A stretch of DNA of 64,000 nucleotides from Rubrivivax sp. (GCA_027490215.1 JAIXYO010000054.1:1-64000); one strand, 5' to 3'. Counted from the stretch's first letter, positions 1 through 9,490 are shown. Made by a program: numbers and translations. Notes: generated by a model not told the origin, from the letters alone.

Positions 1-2
1 CG

Positions 3-1952
3 CCCAACCCGAACTACTTCGGTCCGGCATCTTTCAGCTACGGCATCAGCGACGGCCAGGGCGGTACCGCCACCGGCACCGTCAACATCGACGTCACGCC
101 GGTCAACGATGCGCCGGTCGCACTTCCCGACGAAAGCAGCGTGATGGCGGCTCAGACACTCATCGTCAGCGCAGCCGAAGGCGTGATCCAGTCGATCTCG
201 GCCCCTGCTGGCCGCGACACCGATGTCGAGGGTGATGCGCTGACAGTCACGAAGGTTTCAGCCGGCGCAGGTGCCCCCACGACACTCGTACCGACCGGCG
301 GCGTGACGATCGCCGGCACTTTCGGCGATCTGCTGCTGCGCAGTGACGGCAGCTACAGCTACACCGCGAGCCGGGCCGACGCGGTGGCCACGGGCACGCA
401 GGTCAACGATGTGTTCGCGTATGAGGTGTCCGACGGCAACGGTGGCTTTGCCACGGCTTTGCTGACCGTGCGTGTCGGCGGGGCCGCCGATACGCTGACC
501 GCGGCGCCGCCCACGACGACCGCCCTGACCTCAACGCTCGGCCTCAACGGCGAGTACTACGGCTACAACGACTTCAATCCCGGTCCGACCAGCCCGAACC
601 GGCGGCACGCCGATGACGGTCTGTACGGAAACCTTGATCGCGCCGCCGATGTCACCGCGATCGTCAATGGACGGAACGCTGCCTTCACACCCCCTGGTAC
701 GGCTGGCATCGTCGGCAGTTCAACGGCCGCAGCTGCCGACACTGCCGATGCGCGATTTACCTCGAGGGCCATCGACTATGGCACCTCGCCCACGGTCACG
801 GGCACGTTGGGCACCAACCCGAACATCGCTGCCGGCGGCTCGACCGCAGGCCTGACCAACAACAACAGCCAGTTGTTCAAGTTCCTCAATCGCAGCGGTG
901 GAGGCGATGCGAGCACGATCACTGTCGGACGGGGCACGGGCGACAACGACCAGATCGGCGGCGGGCCGACCAGCGGGCTCGGCCGCACCAGCGATGCGGC
1001 GATACGCCTGTCCGGCCAGGCGTATCTCGCCGCCGGCCTTTACGACATCCGCGTCTATGCCGACGACGGATTCCGGCTGCGACTGGACAACCAAACCGTG
1101 GCGGCGTTTGACAACATCCAGTCGCCAACCACGCGGGTCTACACGGGGGTGCCGATTGAAGGAGGCTTGACCCCACTGGAGTTGCTCTATTGGGAGCAAG
1201 GCGGCAATGCAGTGCTGCGCGTCGAGTTCAAGTTGAGCGGCACGGCCGACTCTGCTTACCAGGTGCTCGGGTCACAGAATCTGCCACTGTTCAGCGATGC
1301 GAATGCGCCGGCGCTGTCTGACCTGCAAGACCTCGTGGCCGGACCGACACCAGGCAGCTACCTGGTGCGCAGCGGTTCTCTGTTGGATGGTGGCGATGGC
1401 GACGACACGCTCACCGGCAGCGCTGGGCGCGACATCCTGATCGGAGGCCAGGGCAAGGACACGCTGAACGGCGGGGCGGGGGATGACCTGATCCGCGGCG
1501 GTGCGGGCTACGACCAGCTGACTGGGGGGGCGGGCCACGACGTGTTCCGCTGGTCCCTGGGCGACGCAGGGGGGGCTGGCAACCCGGCGCGCGACGTCAT
1601 CACCGACTTCGACAACACGCCGCACGCTGGCGATGTGCTGGACCTGCGCGACCTGCTGGTGGGCGAGTCTCATGCGGCCAACACGGCGGCATTGCCCGCT
1701 TCCATCGGATTGAACAACGCGCTGACGATCACCGCGAACGAAGGCAACCTGGCCAACTATCTGCACTTCTCCGCGGTCGGCGGCAACACCGTCGTTGAAA
1801 TCAGTTCAACCGGGGGCTTCGCGGGCAGTTACACGCCAACGGCGGTTGATCAGGTGATCACGCTGACCGGGCTGAACCTCGTGGGCAGTTTCAGCAACGA
1901 CCAGCAGGTCATCAACGACCTGCTGCAACGCGGCAAGCTGGTCACAGACTGA
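3..1952 (+). CDS. C-terminal part of a type I secreted RTX adhesin (LapA-like), 5' truncated by the window
   Basis: The reading frame is open from the first bases and encodes a repeat end of Ig-like/cadherin type (ending in VTPVNDAPVA) before the first internal ATG at 141, so the true start lies outside the window. Then follow a VCBS-like repeat (starting DTDVEGDALTV), a PA14-like carbohydrate-binding domain around the motif YDIRVYADDGFRLRLDN, RTX calcium-binding nonapeptides (GGDGDDTLTG, GGQGKDTLNGGAGDDLIRGG) and a C-terminal VC_A0849-type secretion signal (VITDFDNT, GDVLDLRDLLVG). This architecture belongs to giant surface adhesins exported by type I secretion. The N-terminal retention module with the LapG cleavage site cannot be seen. 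The adjacent lapD and lapG genes and a TolC-type channel support a LapA-like role in cell-surface adhesion and biofilm. Family assignment is strong; the ligand is unknown. Confidence 0.9.
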   Translation, partial: PNPNYFGPASFSYGISDGQGGTATGTVNIDVTPVNDAPVALPDESSVMAAQTLIVSAAEGVIQSISAPAGRDTDVEGDALTVTKVSAGAGAPTTLVPTGGVTIAGTFGDLLLRSDGSYSYTASRADAVATGTQVNDVFAYEVSDGNGGFATALLTVRVGGAADTLTAAPPTTTALTSTLGLNGEYYGYNDFNPGPTSPNRRHADDGLYGNLDRAADVTAIVNGRNAAFTPPGTAGIVGSSTAAAADTADARFTSRAIDYGTSPTVTGTLGTNPNIAAGGSTAGLTNNNSQLFKFLNRSGGGDASTITVGRGTGDNDQIGGGPTSGLGRTSDAAIRLSGQAYLAAGLYDIRVYADDGFRLRLDNQTVAAFDNIQSPTTRVYTGVPIEGGLTPLELLYWEQGGNAVLRVEFKLSGTADSAYQVLGSQNLPLFSDANAPALSDLQDLVAGPTPGSYLVRSGSLLDGGDGDDTLTGSAGRDILIGGQGKDTLNGGAGDDLIRGGAGYDQLTGGAGHDVFRWSLGDAGGAGNPARDVITDFDNTPHAGDVLDLRDLLVGESHAANTAALPASIGLNNALTITANEGNLANYLHFSAVGGNTVVEISSTGGFAGSYTPTAVDQVITLTGLNLVGSFSNDQQVINDLLQRGKLVTD

Positions 1953-1964
1953 GAACGCTGCGCC

Positions 1965-3890
1965 TCACGGCGCGACCTCAAGCGTGCTGATCCACGGCCC
2001 GGTGGCGCCGTCGATGCCGCAGTCCCACAGGCGGGCGGCGTCGATGGCGTCGGACACCCCCTCCGCGTAGACCTGGATGCCCAGGCCATGCAGCAGGCCC
2101 ACCGTGCTGCGCACGAACAGTGCACGGTGCTCGTCACGACCCACCCCGGCGATCACCGCAGCATCGAGCTTCACGTAGTCCAGACCGGCCTCGAACAGCC
2201 GGGGAATCTGGCCCAGCCGCTCGCCGGCATGCTCGATGCCGAAGCGCGCGCCCGTCGGCCGCAGTTGCCGGCCCAGTTCGCGCAGCAGCTCGAAGTGCTC
2301 CACCGCCGCAATCTCGGTCACCTCAAGCGAGATCAACCGGGCGGCCTGCGGCATCACCCACAACAGGGCACGCACGCGGGAAATGAAGCCGCTGTCGAGC
2401 AATGAGGCTGGCGACAGGTTGACGCAGCGCGGGAGACCATCGTGTTCAGCGGCCTGCAGCGCCAGCGTCAACGCGCGCTCATCGATGGCACCGGTCAGCC
2501 GGCTGCGCACCGCCAGCGGCAGCCAGCGCGCGGCAGGCTCGAAATCACCCTGGGTTTCAAGTTGAAGTCGCAGTGGGCATTCCAGATGCAGCAGCTGGCG
2601 TTGGGCGTTGAGCACCGGAAACTCCATCAGTCGCACGCGCTCGCTCTGACCCAAGGCCTGCTCGATCCGCTGCCGCCAGGCGCCCTCGCCAAGAACAGCC
2701 AACGCACCTGGCGGATGCGGTCCGAACTCGACGGCAAATGGGCCGCAGCTCTCGGCACGTGCCAAGGCAGCATCGGCCGAGCTCATCACCTGGCTGGCCT
2801 GCATGCCACGGCGTACCTCAACGGCACCGATACAAACGGTAGCGCCACTGCCGAGCGTCGGTAACACCAATTGCAGCGCCTGGGCCAGCGTTTGAGCAGT
2901 CTCGTGGACCACACCGGGCGCCGGTAGGCACACCGCAAAGTCAGAGCCATTCAATCGGCCGAGGAAACATCCTTTGACCTCATCGGCATAGGGTTGCAGC
3001 GATTGCGCAATCGTCACCAGTATCCGGTCGGTCGCGGCATGGCCGAACTGCCTGTTCAGCGCGGCAAGTTCCATCACCCTCAGCAACACCAGCCCGCCTT
3101 CAGCCGGCCCGTCCTCACGCTGCAATGAAGCGGCGAGTTGGAACATGAAGTGGCTGCGGTTGGACAATCCCGTCAGCAGGTCGCCATTGACCTGGCGGTG
3201 CAGGGAATCGAGTTGCGCGGCCTGCGCCCTGGATGTCATGCGCAGCCTGTCGACCAGCGAATTCATCGCGCGTGCCAGGCGCTGCAACTCTGGCACCCGC
3301 GGTTCGGACGCCGTGATGAACTCACCCTGTTCGAGCGAGTGCGCCTGTGCCACGGCCACGTCCAACGGCCGGCTGATGCGGCGTACCACGACCCAACCGA
3401 GGCCAGCGGCCATGAGCCCGACCAGCGCCATCGCGAGGGCCGTGCGCAGCGTGCTCGACCACAACGCATCGTGGGCATACGACACCTGGCTTTCCACCAG
3501 CACCTGTCCCAGCGCGCGCCAGCCATCGGACACCTGGGCAGTGCCCGGCTGTGAGGAGATCGGCACCATCTGCACGAACCACGCGGGCGCCGCGCCCGAC
3601 GGCAAGCCCGAATCCCGGCTGAAAGTCAACTTGCCATCCGCCGATCGCAGTTGCACACGGCGGTAATAGCCAGTGTCAAACTGTGCGGTCATCAGCAGGG
3701 CCATCAGTTCCCCATCGCCCTTCTGCTGAGACAGCGCCAGCGCCAACGACGCAGCGTTGTCGCTGTTCTTCTGCCTCAACTGCGTTTGCAGCAGGTCACG
3801 TGCCGACGTGGTGGCCACACCGATGCTGCCGATGAAGGCCAGCAACACGGTGGCCAGCAGCAGCAGCCAGACTTGACGGATCAGCGACAT
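1965..3890 (-). CDS. lapD: LapD-like c-di-GMP receptor with degenerate GGDEF and EAL domains
   Basis: This 641-residue inner-membrane protein starts at the ATG at 3890, preceded by AAGGAA; an upstream extension in the same frame has no such site. It has an N-terminal membrane helix (VWLLLLATVLLAFIGSIG), a periplasmic LapD/MoxY-type domain, a second helix, a HAMP linker (VVRRISRPLDVA), a GGDEF domain whose signature is changed to NGSDF near residue 315, and an EAL domain whose signature reads ECP. Both catalytic signatures are lost, as expected for a receptor that binds c-di-GMP rather than making or degrading it. In the known Lap system, c-di-GMP-bound LapD sequesters the protease LapG and so keeps the adhesin on the surface. 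lapG lies 37 bp upstream in the same transcript direction, and the adhesin ends 12 bp away, convergent. Assignment is strong. Confidence 0.9.
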   Translation of the reverse strand: MSLIRQVWLLLLATVLLAFIGSIGVATTSARDLLQTQLRQKNSDNAASLALALSQQKGDGELMALLMTAQFDTGYYRRVQLRSADGKLTFSRDSGLPSGAAPAWFVQMVPISSQPGTAQVSDGWRALGQVLVESQVSYAHDALWSSTLRTALAMALVGLMAAGLGWVVVRRISRPLDVAVAQAHSLEQGEFITASEPRVPELQRLARAMNSLVDRLRMTSRAQAAQLDSLHRQVNGDLLTGLSNRSHFMFQLAASLQREDGPAEGGLVLLRVMELAALNRQFGHAATDRILVTIAQSLQPYADEVKGCFLGRLNGSDFAVCLPAPGVVHETAQTLAQALQLVLPTLGSGATVCIGAVEVRRGMQASQVMSSADAALARAESCGPFAVEFGPHPPGALAVLGEGAWRQRIEQALGQSERVRLMEFPVLNAQRQLLHLECPLRLQLETQGDFEPAARWLPLAVRSRLTGAIDERALTLALQAAEHDGLPRCVNLSPASLLDSGFISRVRALLWVMPQAARLISLEVTEIAAVEHFELLRELGRQLRPTGARFGIEHAGERLGQIPRLFEAGLDYVKLDAAVIAGVGRDEHRALFVRSTVGLLHGLGIQVYAEGVSDAIDAARLWDCGIDGATGPWISTLEVAP

Positions 3891-3927
3891 GGTCGTTCCT
3901 TGTAATCGATGAATTGGCGATACCGTG

Positions 3928-4626
3928 TCATGGCTGGAACCCTTCGGCGCGGGCCCTGGCCAGTGCGTCGCGCCAGCGCGACAGCCTCGCCAGCGGGTCG
4001 CCGGCGGACTGCGCACCGGTGCCTTGCCACAGGCCTTCGGCATTGAAGCTGAACACGGGGGCCAGATCGGGCCGCCGCGACGCCGGGCGCAGCTCGGAAA
4101 TCAGGTTGTCCAGGATCAGTGGCTCGGCTTCAGGGAGCGCGTAGTACGCCAGTACCATGTGTGCCTGCAGCAGCCCTCCGGAGCCACCCAACAGGGCCCG
4201 GACATAGACGAGCCGCAGCTTGCTCGCCGCGACACCCACCGCGCGCAGGCTGAAGTACTTGGCGAGGGCGTAATCCTCGCAATCGCCCACGCCCTTGCCA
4301 AGCATCTCGAACGGGCTGGCCCAGTAATCCATCTGGCCCCAGACCTCGACATCGTCGCGAAACACGACGCGACGGTTGAAGAAGTCGTTGATCGATTGCA
4401 GCCGCGCGATCTCATCCTGATCAATCGCAGCCGTCAGCACAGGCCGCAGCGCCTGCCAGCCCGCGACCGCTTTCGGGCCCTGCGCTTGGGCTGCCGATGC
4501 CATGCGGTCGGCATCCCAGGCCGGACTTGCCCAGGCCCCCCCCTGAAGGCCGAACACCAGCACACCACGCACGATCCAGCGCTGCCAGCGGCGGGCGACT
4601 GCGGTGATGGCAGGGCTGCGATTCAC
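3928..4626 (-). CDS. lapG: LapG-like periplasmic cysteine protease (transglutaminase-like, BTLCP family)
   Basis: The 232-residue product has an N-terminal hydrophobic segment ending in a signal-peptidase-like site (GAWA, residues 30-33), consistent with periplasmic export. The catalytic triad of the bacterial transglutaminase-like cysteine proteinase family is visible: Cys116 in GDCEDYA, His156 in AHMVL and Asp173 in LILDN. LapG cleaves the N-terminal retention module of LapA-type adhesins and is calcium dependent in studied species. The start is a GTG at 4626. The gene precedes lapD by 37 bp, so the protease and its inhibitor-receptor are probably cotranscribed. The likely substrate is the RTX adhesin at the left edge of the window, whose cleavage site lies outside it. 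Confidence 0.93.
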   Translation of the reverse strand: MNRSPAITAVARRWQRWIVRGVLVFGLQGGAWASPAWDADRMASAAQAQGPKAVAGWQALRPVLTAAIDQDEIARLQSINDFFNRRVVFRDDVEVWGQMDYWASPFEMLGKGVGDCEDYALAKYFSLRAVGVAASKLRLVYVRALLGGSGGLLQAHMVLAYYALPEAEPLILDNLISELRPASRRPDLAPVFSFNAEGLWQGTGAQSAGDPLARLSRWRDALARARAEGFQP

Positions 4627-4953
4627 GGGCGTGGGCAGTGCGCTCGTGCGGCACGGGCGTCAGGTTGTGGATACGGCGTGCCTTCACGGAACATGAAGGC
4701 GCAGGAGTGATCCCTCGTTGTCGTCCGCCAACGCCCCAACTTGAGAGACCACCCGACGGCACCGTCTACGCCCCAGATGCCGGGCCCGTGTCGAGTGACG
4801 TCGCAGCCGGGGCTTGTTGCAATTGGGTCACTCTGAGGTTCGAGTCTGAGCCGTCGGGACATAGACTCTCAAGGCCTTCATGATCCTGCCGAATTGCGTT
4901 GTTTTCAATAGCAGACATCACTGCAAACCGTCACGCTGCCACGACATCATCCC
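4627..4953. promoter_or_regulatory. Divergent intergenic region between lapG and the TolC-family gene
   Basis: This 327-bp gap has no credible coding frame and must hold the divergent promoters for lapG-lapD and the tolC-like gene. The only clear structure is an inverted repeat, GCCTTCA at 4680-4686 and TGAAGGC at 4694-4700, with a 7-nt spacer; it could be an operator or a short hairpin. I found no convincing -35/-10 pair on either strand. Confidence 0.4.
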
Positions 4954-6426
4954 ATGCGCCCTACACGCTCCCTTATCGCAGTCGCCGTTGTCGTGCTGTG
5001 CCAGAGTCAGCCATTGCAAGCACAAGGGACGGGTGTCGCCGCTGACCCCTTGCGTCATGCCGTCGAAAAAGCGCTGAAGACGAGCCCGGACGTGACCGCG
5101 CGCTTCAACGCATATCGTGCCGCCAACGATGCCGTCGACGCAGCACGCGGCGGATTGCTGCCTCGACTGGACCTGAACGCCAATGTCGGTGTCGACCGCG
5201 ACCGGATCACTTCGCGACTGCCGCAGAACGAGACGCTGAATCGCCGTGGCGCAGCCCTGACGCTGACACAACTGCTGTGGGACGGGCTGGGCACGCAACG
5301 CGAGATCGATCGATTCAGCCACGACCGACTGGCCCGCTATTTCGATCTGCTGGAAGCGACAGAGCAGACGACGCTGGAAGCGGTGCGCGCGCTCTACGAC
5401 GTCCAGCGTTTCCAACGTCTGGTCGCTCTGGCGGAAGACAACTACGTGCAGCACCGCTATGCCTCGCAACAGATCCAGTCCCGCTTTCGCGCCGGCGTTG
5501 GACGCGGAGTGGATCTTGAGCAGGCCAACGCACGGCTGGCATTGGCCGAATCGAACCTGACCACCGAAACGGCCAATCTGCATGATGTGATGGCGCGCTA
5601 CGCGCGCATCGTGGGCGAACTCCCCCCCCAGCGCACCGACGTCACCCCGCCGCTGACCGTGCTCTCTGCAGAGCTGCCATCCAGCAGCACAGAGGTGATC
5701 AACCGGGCGGTGGTCCAAAGCCCTGCGGTCAGCGCAGGCATCGAGGCCGTGCGCGCGGCACGCGTCTCGGTCCAGGCACGCGAATCTGCCTTCCAGCCAC
5801 GCCTCGAGGCCCGGGTGCGCAGCGGGATCGGCAACAACCTTGACGGCGTGCGCGACCAGAAGCGCGACAGCTCGGCTGAGCTGGTGCTGAACTGGAACCT
5901 GTTCAACGGCGGTTCCGATCAGGCCCGGGTGCGCCAGCAGGTCAACCTCCTCAGCCAGACCGAGGACCTGCGCGACAAAGCCTGCCAGGACGTGCGTCAG
6001 ACCGCTGCCATCGCCTTCAATGACACCCGAAAGCTGACCGAGCAACTGTTGCTGCTGGACCGCAATACGCTGGCCATCGAGAAGGCGCGTGACGCTTATC
6101 GCCAGCAGTTCGACATCGGTCAGCGCAGTCTGCTGGATTTGTTGAATGCCGAGAATGAGCTGTACACCGCTCGCCGCGCCTATGCCAATGCCGAGTACGA
6201 CCGCGCACTGGCATTTGCACGCACGCACGCCGGCATGAGCCAGCTCGCTGCAAAGCTCGGCTTTGCCCGTCCCGCCAGTCTCAACGACGAAGCGAATGGC
6301 TGGAGTTCCGGTGAAGACGGCCCCGCCCGCTGCCCGCAAGCGGCCATCGTGCTGCCTCAGATTGACATCGAGGCGCTGGCACGTCGAGTGCCAGCCCTGG
6401 CCGAGCCCGGCAAACCCTCACGCTGA
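4954..6426 (+). CDS. TolC-family outer membrane efflux/secretion channel (LapE-like)
   Basis: The 490-residue protein begins with a signal peptide (LIAVAVVVLCQSQPLQAQ) and contains the two repeated alpha-helical/beta-hairpin outer-membrane efflux modules of the TolC fold, seen as AFQPRLEARVRSGIG and ELVLNWNLFNGGSDQAR in the second half and QRSLLDLLNAENELYTARRA near the end. It forms the outer-membrane exit duct of type I secretion systems. Next to an RTX adhesin and lapDG it is best read as the LapE-type channel for adhesin export. The inner-membrane ABC transporter (LapB-like) and adaptor (LapC-like) are not in the window, perhaps to the left of the adhesin. A role in drug efflux cannot be excluded by sequence alone. 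Confidence 0.88.
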   Translation: MRPTRSLIAVAVVVLCQSQPLQAQGTGVAADPLRHAVEKALKTSPDVTARFNAYRAANDAVDAARGGLLPRLDLNANVGVDRDRITSRLPQNETLNRRGAALTLTQLLWDGLGTQREIDRFSHDRLARYFDLLEATEQTTLEAVRALYDVQRFQRLVALAEDNYVQHRYASQQIQSRFRAGVGRGVDLEQANARLALAESNLTTETANLHDVMARYARIVGELPPQRTDVTPPLTVLSAELPSSSTEVINRAVVQSPAVSAGIEAVRAARVSVQARESAFQPRLEARVRSGIGNNLDGVRDQKRDSSAELVLNWNLFNGGSDQARVRQQVNLLSQTEDLRDKACQDVRQTAAIAFNDTRKLTEQLLLLDRNTLAIEKARDAYRQQFDIGQRSLLDLLNAENELYTARRAYANAEYDRALAFARTHAGMSQLAAKLGFARPASLNDEANGWSSGEDGPARCPQAAIVLPQIDIEALARRVPALAEPGKPSR

Positions 6427-6482
6427 AGCACAAGCGCGGTGTCCAGCGCAGTCTCTGCCGCGTCGCCTGATCCATTTGGACT

Positions 6483-6517
6483 CCCCCTCATTCGCGGGGG
6501 TTGGCACGGTACTTTCG
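6483..6517 (+). promoter_or_regulatory. Hairpin followed by a sigma-54-like -24 element upstream of prsT
   Basis: A CCCCC/GGGGG hairpin (6483-6487 and 6496-6500), perhaps the end of the tolC-like transcript, is followed by TGGCACGGTACTTTCG at 6502-6517. The -24 element TTGGCACG is perfect for sigma-54, but the -12 element reads TTTC instead of TTGC, so a functional promoter is uncertain. The implied start near 6529 would leave a leader of about 74 nt before prsT. Confidence 0.35.
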
Positions 6518-6602
6518 CACGTCGCATGTGCCCAGACCTGTGACTGTCCGGGTTGAGGGCAGCTGCATCGCTACGATCCCGGAAATTCCGCCTGGCATTC
6601 GA

Positions 6603-9398
6603 ATGAATCGCAAGTTCACGACCTTGTTCCTGTCACTGCTGCTGGCAGCCGTCCCGCTGACCCATGCGGCAGGTGACACCAAAGCGGCGCGCTATTACGA
6701 AGATGCATTGAGCCGGTACGACAAGAAGGATGTCGCCGGGGCCATCATCCAGCTGAAGAACGCCCTTCAGATCGACAAGAACATGCTGCCCGTGCATGTG
6801 CTGCTGGGCAAGTCGCTGCTGGCGACCAGCGAGGTGATCGGCGCTGAAGTGGCCTTCAATGAGGCATTGCGGCTGGGCGTGAACCGCGCTGAGGTGGTGA
6901 TTCCGCTGGCGCGGTCCGTGATCGCTCAGGGCCGGCTGCAAGAGTTGCTCGACAAGCCTGTGTTCTCGCCAGCTGGGCTGCCGACATCCACGCAGGCTCA
7001 GCTGTTGCTGCTGCGCGCATCGGCTGCAGCCGATATCGGTGGCGCGCCGGCAGCGATGCGGTCCATCGAAGAGGCACGTGCCATCGAGCCGGGCAGCCCG
7101 GATTCATGGCTGGCAGAGGTGCCTCTCCGGATCCGTGCCGGTCAGTACCGAGAAGCAGAGGCCGCGGCCGACCGCGCCCTGTTGCTCAGCCCGACATCGG
7201 CGGAGGCAATGTATCTGCGCGGCAGCATTGCCCACGTCCAGGGGAACGCGGCCAGCGCGCTGGCGACCTACGCCAAGGCATTGAAGATCAATCCTGCGCA
7301 CACCGAAGCGCTCGTGTCACGCGCTGGATTGCTGATGGATCAGAAGCGCGTGCCTGAGGCCAGTGCTGACATCGCGGAGCTGCTGCGCTCGTCGCCCAAC
7401 GACCCCCGCGGTTTCTACCTCAGCGCGCTGATCTCCGAGCAAGCGGGAAATACAGCTGCTACGAAGGCCGCGCTGAACAAGATCACCTCACTGCTCGACC
7501 CCGTGCCGATCGATGCGCTGCGCTACCGACCGCAGGCGCTGATGCTCGGGGGGCTGGCGCACTATGGCCTGAACCAACTCGAGAAGGCCAAGGCCTATCT
7601 TGAAGCGGTGCAGCGCGCGCAGCCGGGGAGCAGCGTCGCCAAACTGCTGGCGCAGATCTATTTTCTCGACAAGAACGCCGACCGCGCCATCGCTGCGCTC
7701 GAGCCCTATCTGAAGGCACACCCGAACGACTCGCAGGCACTGCTGCTGCTGTCATCGGCGCAGATGGCACAAGGTCGATACGCGCGCGCCAGCCAGTTGA
7801 TGCAAGACGCGCTGCGTGGCGAAGATCGCCCGGAATATCAAACCATGCTCGGCATGAGCCTGGTGGGCAGCGGCAAGTTAGCCGACGCCGTGGGTGCACT
7901 CGAGGCCGCCTATCAGAAAGACCCACGCCAGCTTCAGGCCGGTGTAGCGCTGGCCAACCTCTACATCAAGGGCGGCCAGGCAGCGCGTGGCGTCAAGATT
8001 GCCGAGAGCCTGGCCAAACTGAACCCCGCCAATCCGGGCGTGCAGAACCTTCTCGGCCAGGCGCGCGCAGGGACAGGCAACCGCGCTGGCGCTCGACTGG
8101 CCTATGAAGCCGCGATCAAGCTCGATGGCAGTTTTGCGCAGCCGCAAGTGAACCTGGCTGAACTGGACATCGACGACGGGGCCTATGACGCAGCGGCAAA
8201 CCGTCTGACGCCCTTGCTCGCAAGAGACACCAAGAACCTCGAAGCGATGGATGCCCTCGGCCGTCTTCATGAACGGCGCGGCCAGCTTCCCGAGGCGCAG
8301 CGCTGGCTGACGAAAGCAGTAGAGACCAGTGGCCCCGACAACGTGCAACCAGCCCTGAAGCTGGTCGAATTTCATCTCAGGAACAACCAGCCCTCAGCGG
8401 CCAAGGAGTCCACCAAATTCCTGACCTCCAAGGCGCCTGATGCCCTGCCCGTCCTCTTCATGCTGGCCCGCGTCAACCTCGCTAACAGCGAGCTCGTGTC
8501 TGCGCGCGCCAACCTGAGCCGCGCGGCCACATTGGCGAATCAGAATCCGACGCTGTTGCTGAACATCGCCATGTTGCAGTCGGCGGCAGGTCACTTTCCC
8601 GGCGCGGCCTACAGCCTGGGCAAGGCCCTGGCGGAACGCCCCGACTTTCTGGCAGCGCAGGCGCTCATGGCCGAAGTCGAGATGCGCCAGGGCGAACTCG
8701 ACAAGGCAGATCAGCGGATACGGCAGATCATCGCCAGCCATCCGAAGGAAGGTGTCGGCTACGGCCTGCAAGGCGACTTGGCGAGGGCGCGTGGTCAACG
8801 CAGTGGCGCAATAGACGCCTATCGCCGTGCCCATCAGCTTGAGCAGTCGACCGCGAGCCTGTTGCGGCTGTACGTGGCACTGGCACCCAGTGAGCCCTCG
8901 GCCGCCCTGCAACTGGCTGACCAGTGGGTCAAGACAAGACCGCAAGACACTGCGGTACGTCGCGCACTGGCTGCCGCCCACGCCCGAGCCGGCAATCTGA
9001 AAGCCGCCAGATCGGCGTATGAGGCTCTGCTGAAGGTGACGCCCGACGATGCCGATTCTCTGAACAACTTGGCCAACGTGTTGCTGCTGACCCAGGAACC
9101 GGGCGCGCTCAAGGTCGCAGAACAGGCCATGGCACTGAAGCCTACTGCGCCGCACATCCTCGGCACGGTCGGCTGGGCAGCTTTCAAGGCTGGCCAGACA
9201 GACCGCGCCCTCCAGTTGCTTCGCGATGCCCTGCTGCGTGATCCGGCCAATCGCGATGCACGCTACTTCCTGGGTGCAGTGCTGGCGAGCACCGGCCGAT
9301 CGAACGAGGCGCGCGCCGAATTGGAAGCCGCGCTCGGCGGCGATCAGCTTTTCGCCAATGCCAAGGATGCCCAGCAGCTTCTCGGTACCCTTAAGTGA
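6603..9398 (+). CDS. prsT: PEP-CTERM system TPR-repeat protein PrsT
   Basis: The 931-residue protein consists almost entirely of tetratricopeptide repeats (for example the A-YY-A...A---L-A pattern starting AARYYEDALSRYDKKD) after a signal peptide MNRKFTTLFLSLLLAAVPLTHA. Length and N-terminus match the PrsT family (TIGR02917), which accompanies exosortase XrtA and PEP-CTERM proteins. The start at 6603 is chosen because it places the signal peptide at the N-terminus; an earlier ATG at 6501 adds 34 residues of non-signal sequence. Family members are often called lipoproteins, but no lipobox cysteine follows the hydrophobic stretch here. The PEP-CTERM substrate gene follows 168 bp downstream. PrsT is thought to act in exosortase-linked exopolysaccharide and surface-protein sorting; its exact role is unknown. 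Confidence 0.92.
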   Translation: MNRKFTTLFLSLLLAAVPLTHAAGDTKAARYYEDALSRYDKKDVAGAIIQLKNALQIDKNMLPVHVLLGKSLLATSEVIGAEVAFNEALRLGVNRAEVVIPLARSVIAQGRLQELLDKPVFSPAGLPTSTQAQLLLLRASAAADIGGAPAAMRSIEEARAIEPGSPDSWLAEVPLRIRAGQYREAEAAADRALLLSPTSAEAMYLRGSIAHVQGNAASALATYAKALKINPAHTEALVSRAGLLMDQKRVPEASADIAELLRSSPNDPRGFYLSALISEQAGNTAATKAALNKITSLLDPVPIDALRYRPQALMLGGLAHYGLNQLEKAKAYLEAVQRAQPGSSVAKLLAQIYFLDKNADRAIAALEPYLKAHPNDSQALLLLSSAQMAQGRYARASQLMQDALRGEDRPEYQTMLGMSLVGSGKLADAVGALEAAYQKDPRQLQAGVALANLYIKGGQAARGVKIAESLAKLNPANPGVQNLLGQARAGTGNRAGARLAYEAAIKLDGSFAQPQVNLAELDIDDGAYDAAANRLTPLLARDTKNLEAMDALGRLHERRGQLPEAQRWLTKAVETSGPDNVQPALKLVEFHLRNNQPSAAKESTKFLTSKAPDALPVLFMLARVNLANSELVSARANLSRAATLANQNPTLLLNIAMLQSAAGHFPGAAYSLGKALAERPDFLAAQALMAEVEMRQGELDKADQRIRQIIASHPKEGVGYGLQGDLARARGQRSGAIDAYRRAHQLEQSTASLLRLYVALAPSEPSAALQLADQWVKTRPQDTAVRRALAAAHARAGNLKAARSAYEALLKVTPDDADSLNNLANVLLLTQEPGALKVAEQAMALKPTAPHILGTVGWAAFKAGQTDRALQLLRDALLRDPANRDARYFLGAVLASTGRSNEARAELEAALGGDQLFANAKDAQQLLGTLK

Positions 9399-9459
9399 GG
9401 GGTTCAACTCAGTGTCGCAAATCTTTACACTTCCCCGTATCAGGATCTCAGAAATTTGA

Positions 9460-9472
9460 TAAGTGGTTGATT
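9460..9472 (-). promoter_or_regulatory. IHF-binding site upstream of the PEP-CTERM gene
   Basis: The minus strand reads AATCAACCACTTA, a full match to the IHF consensus WATCAANNNNTTR, in an AT-rich stretch 18 bp upstream of the sigma-54 -24 element. This is the usual place for IHF to bend DNA and bring an enhancer-bound activator to sigma-54 RNA polymerase. It is inferred from the consensus match only. Confidence 0.6.
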
Positions 9473-9490
9473 AATAAGAGATAAATCATC

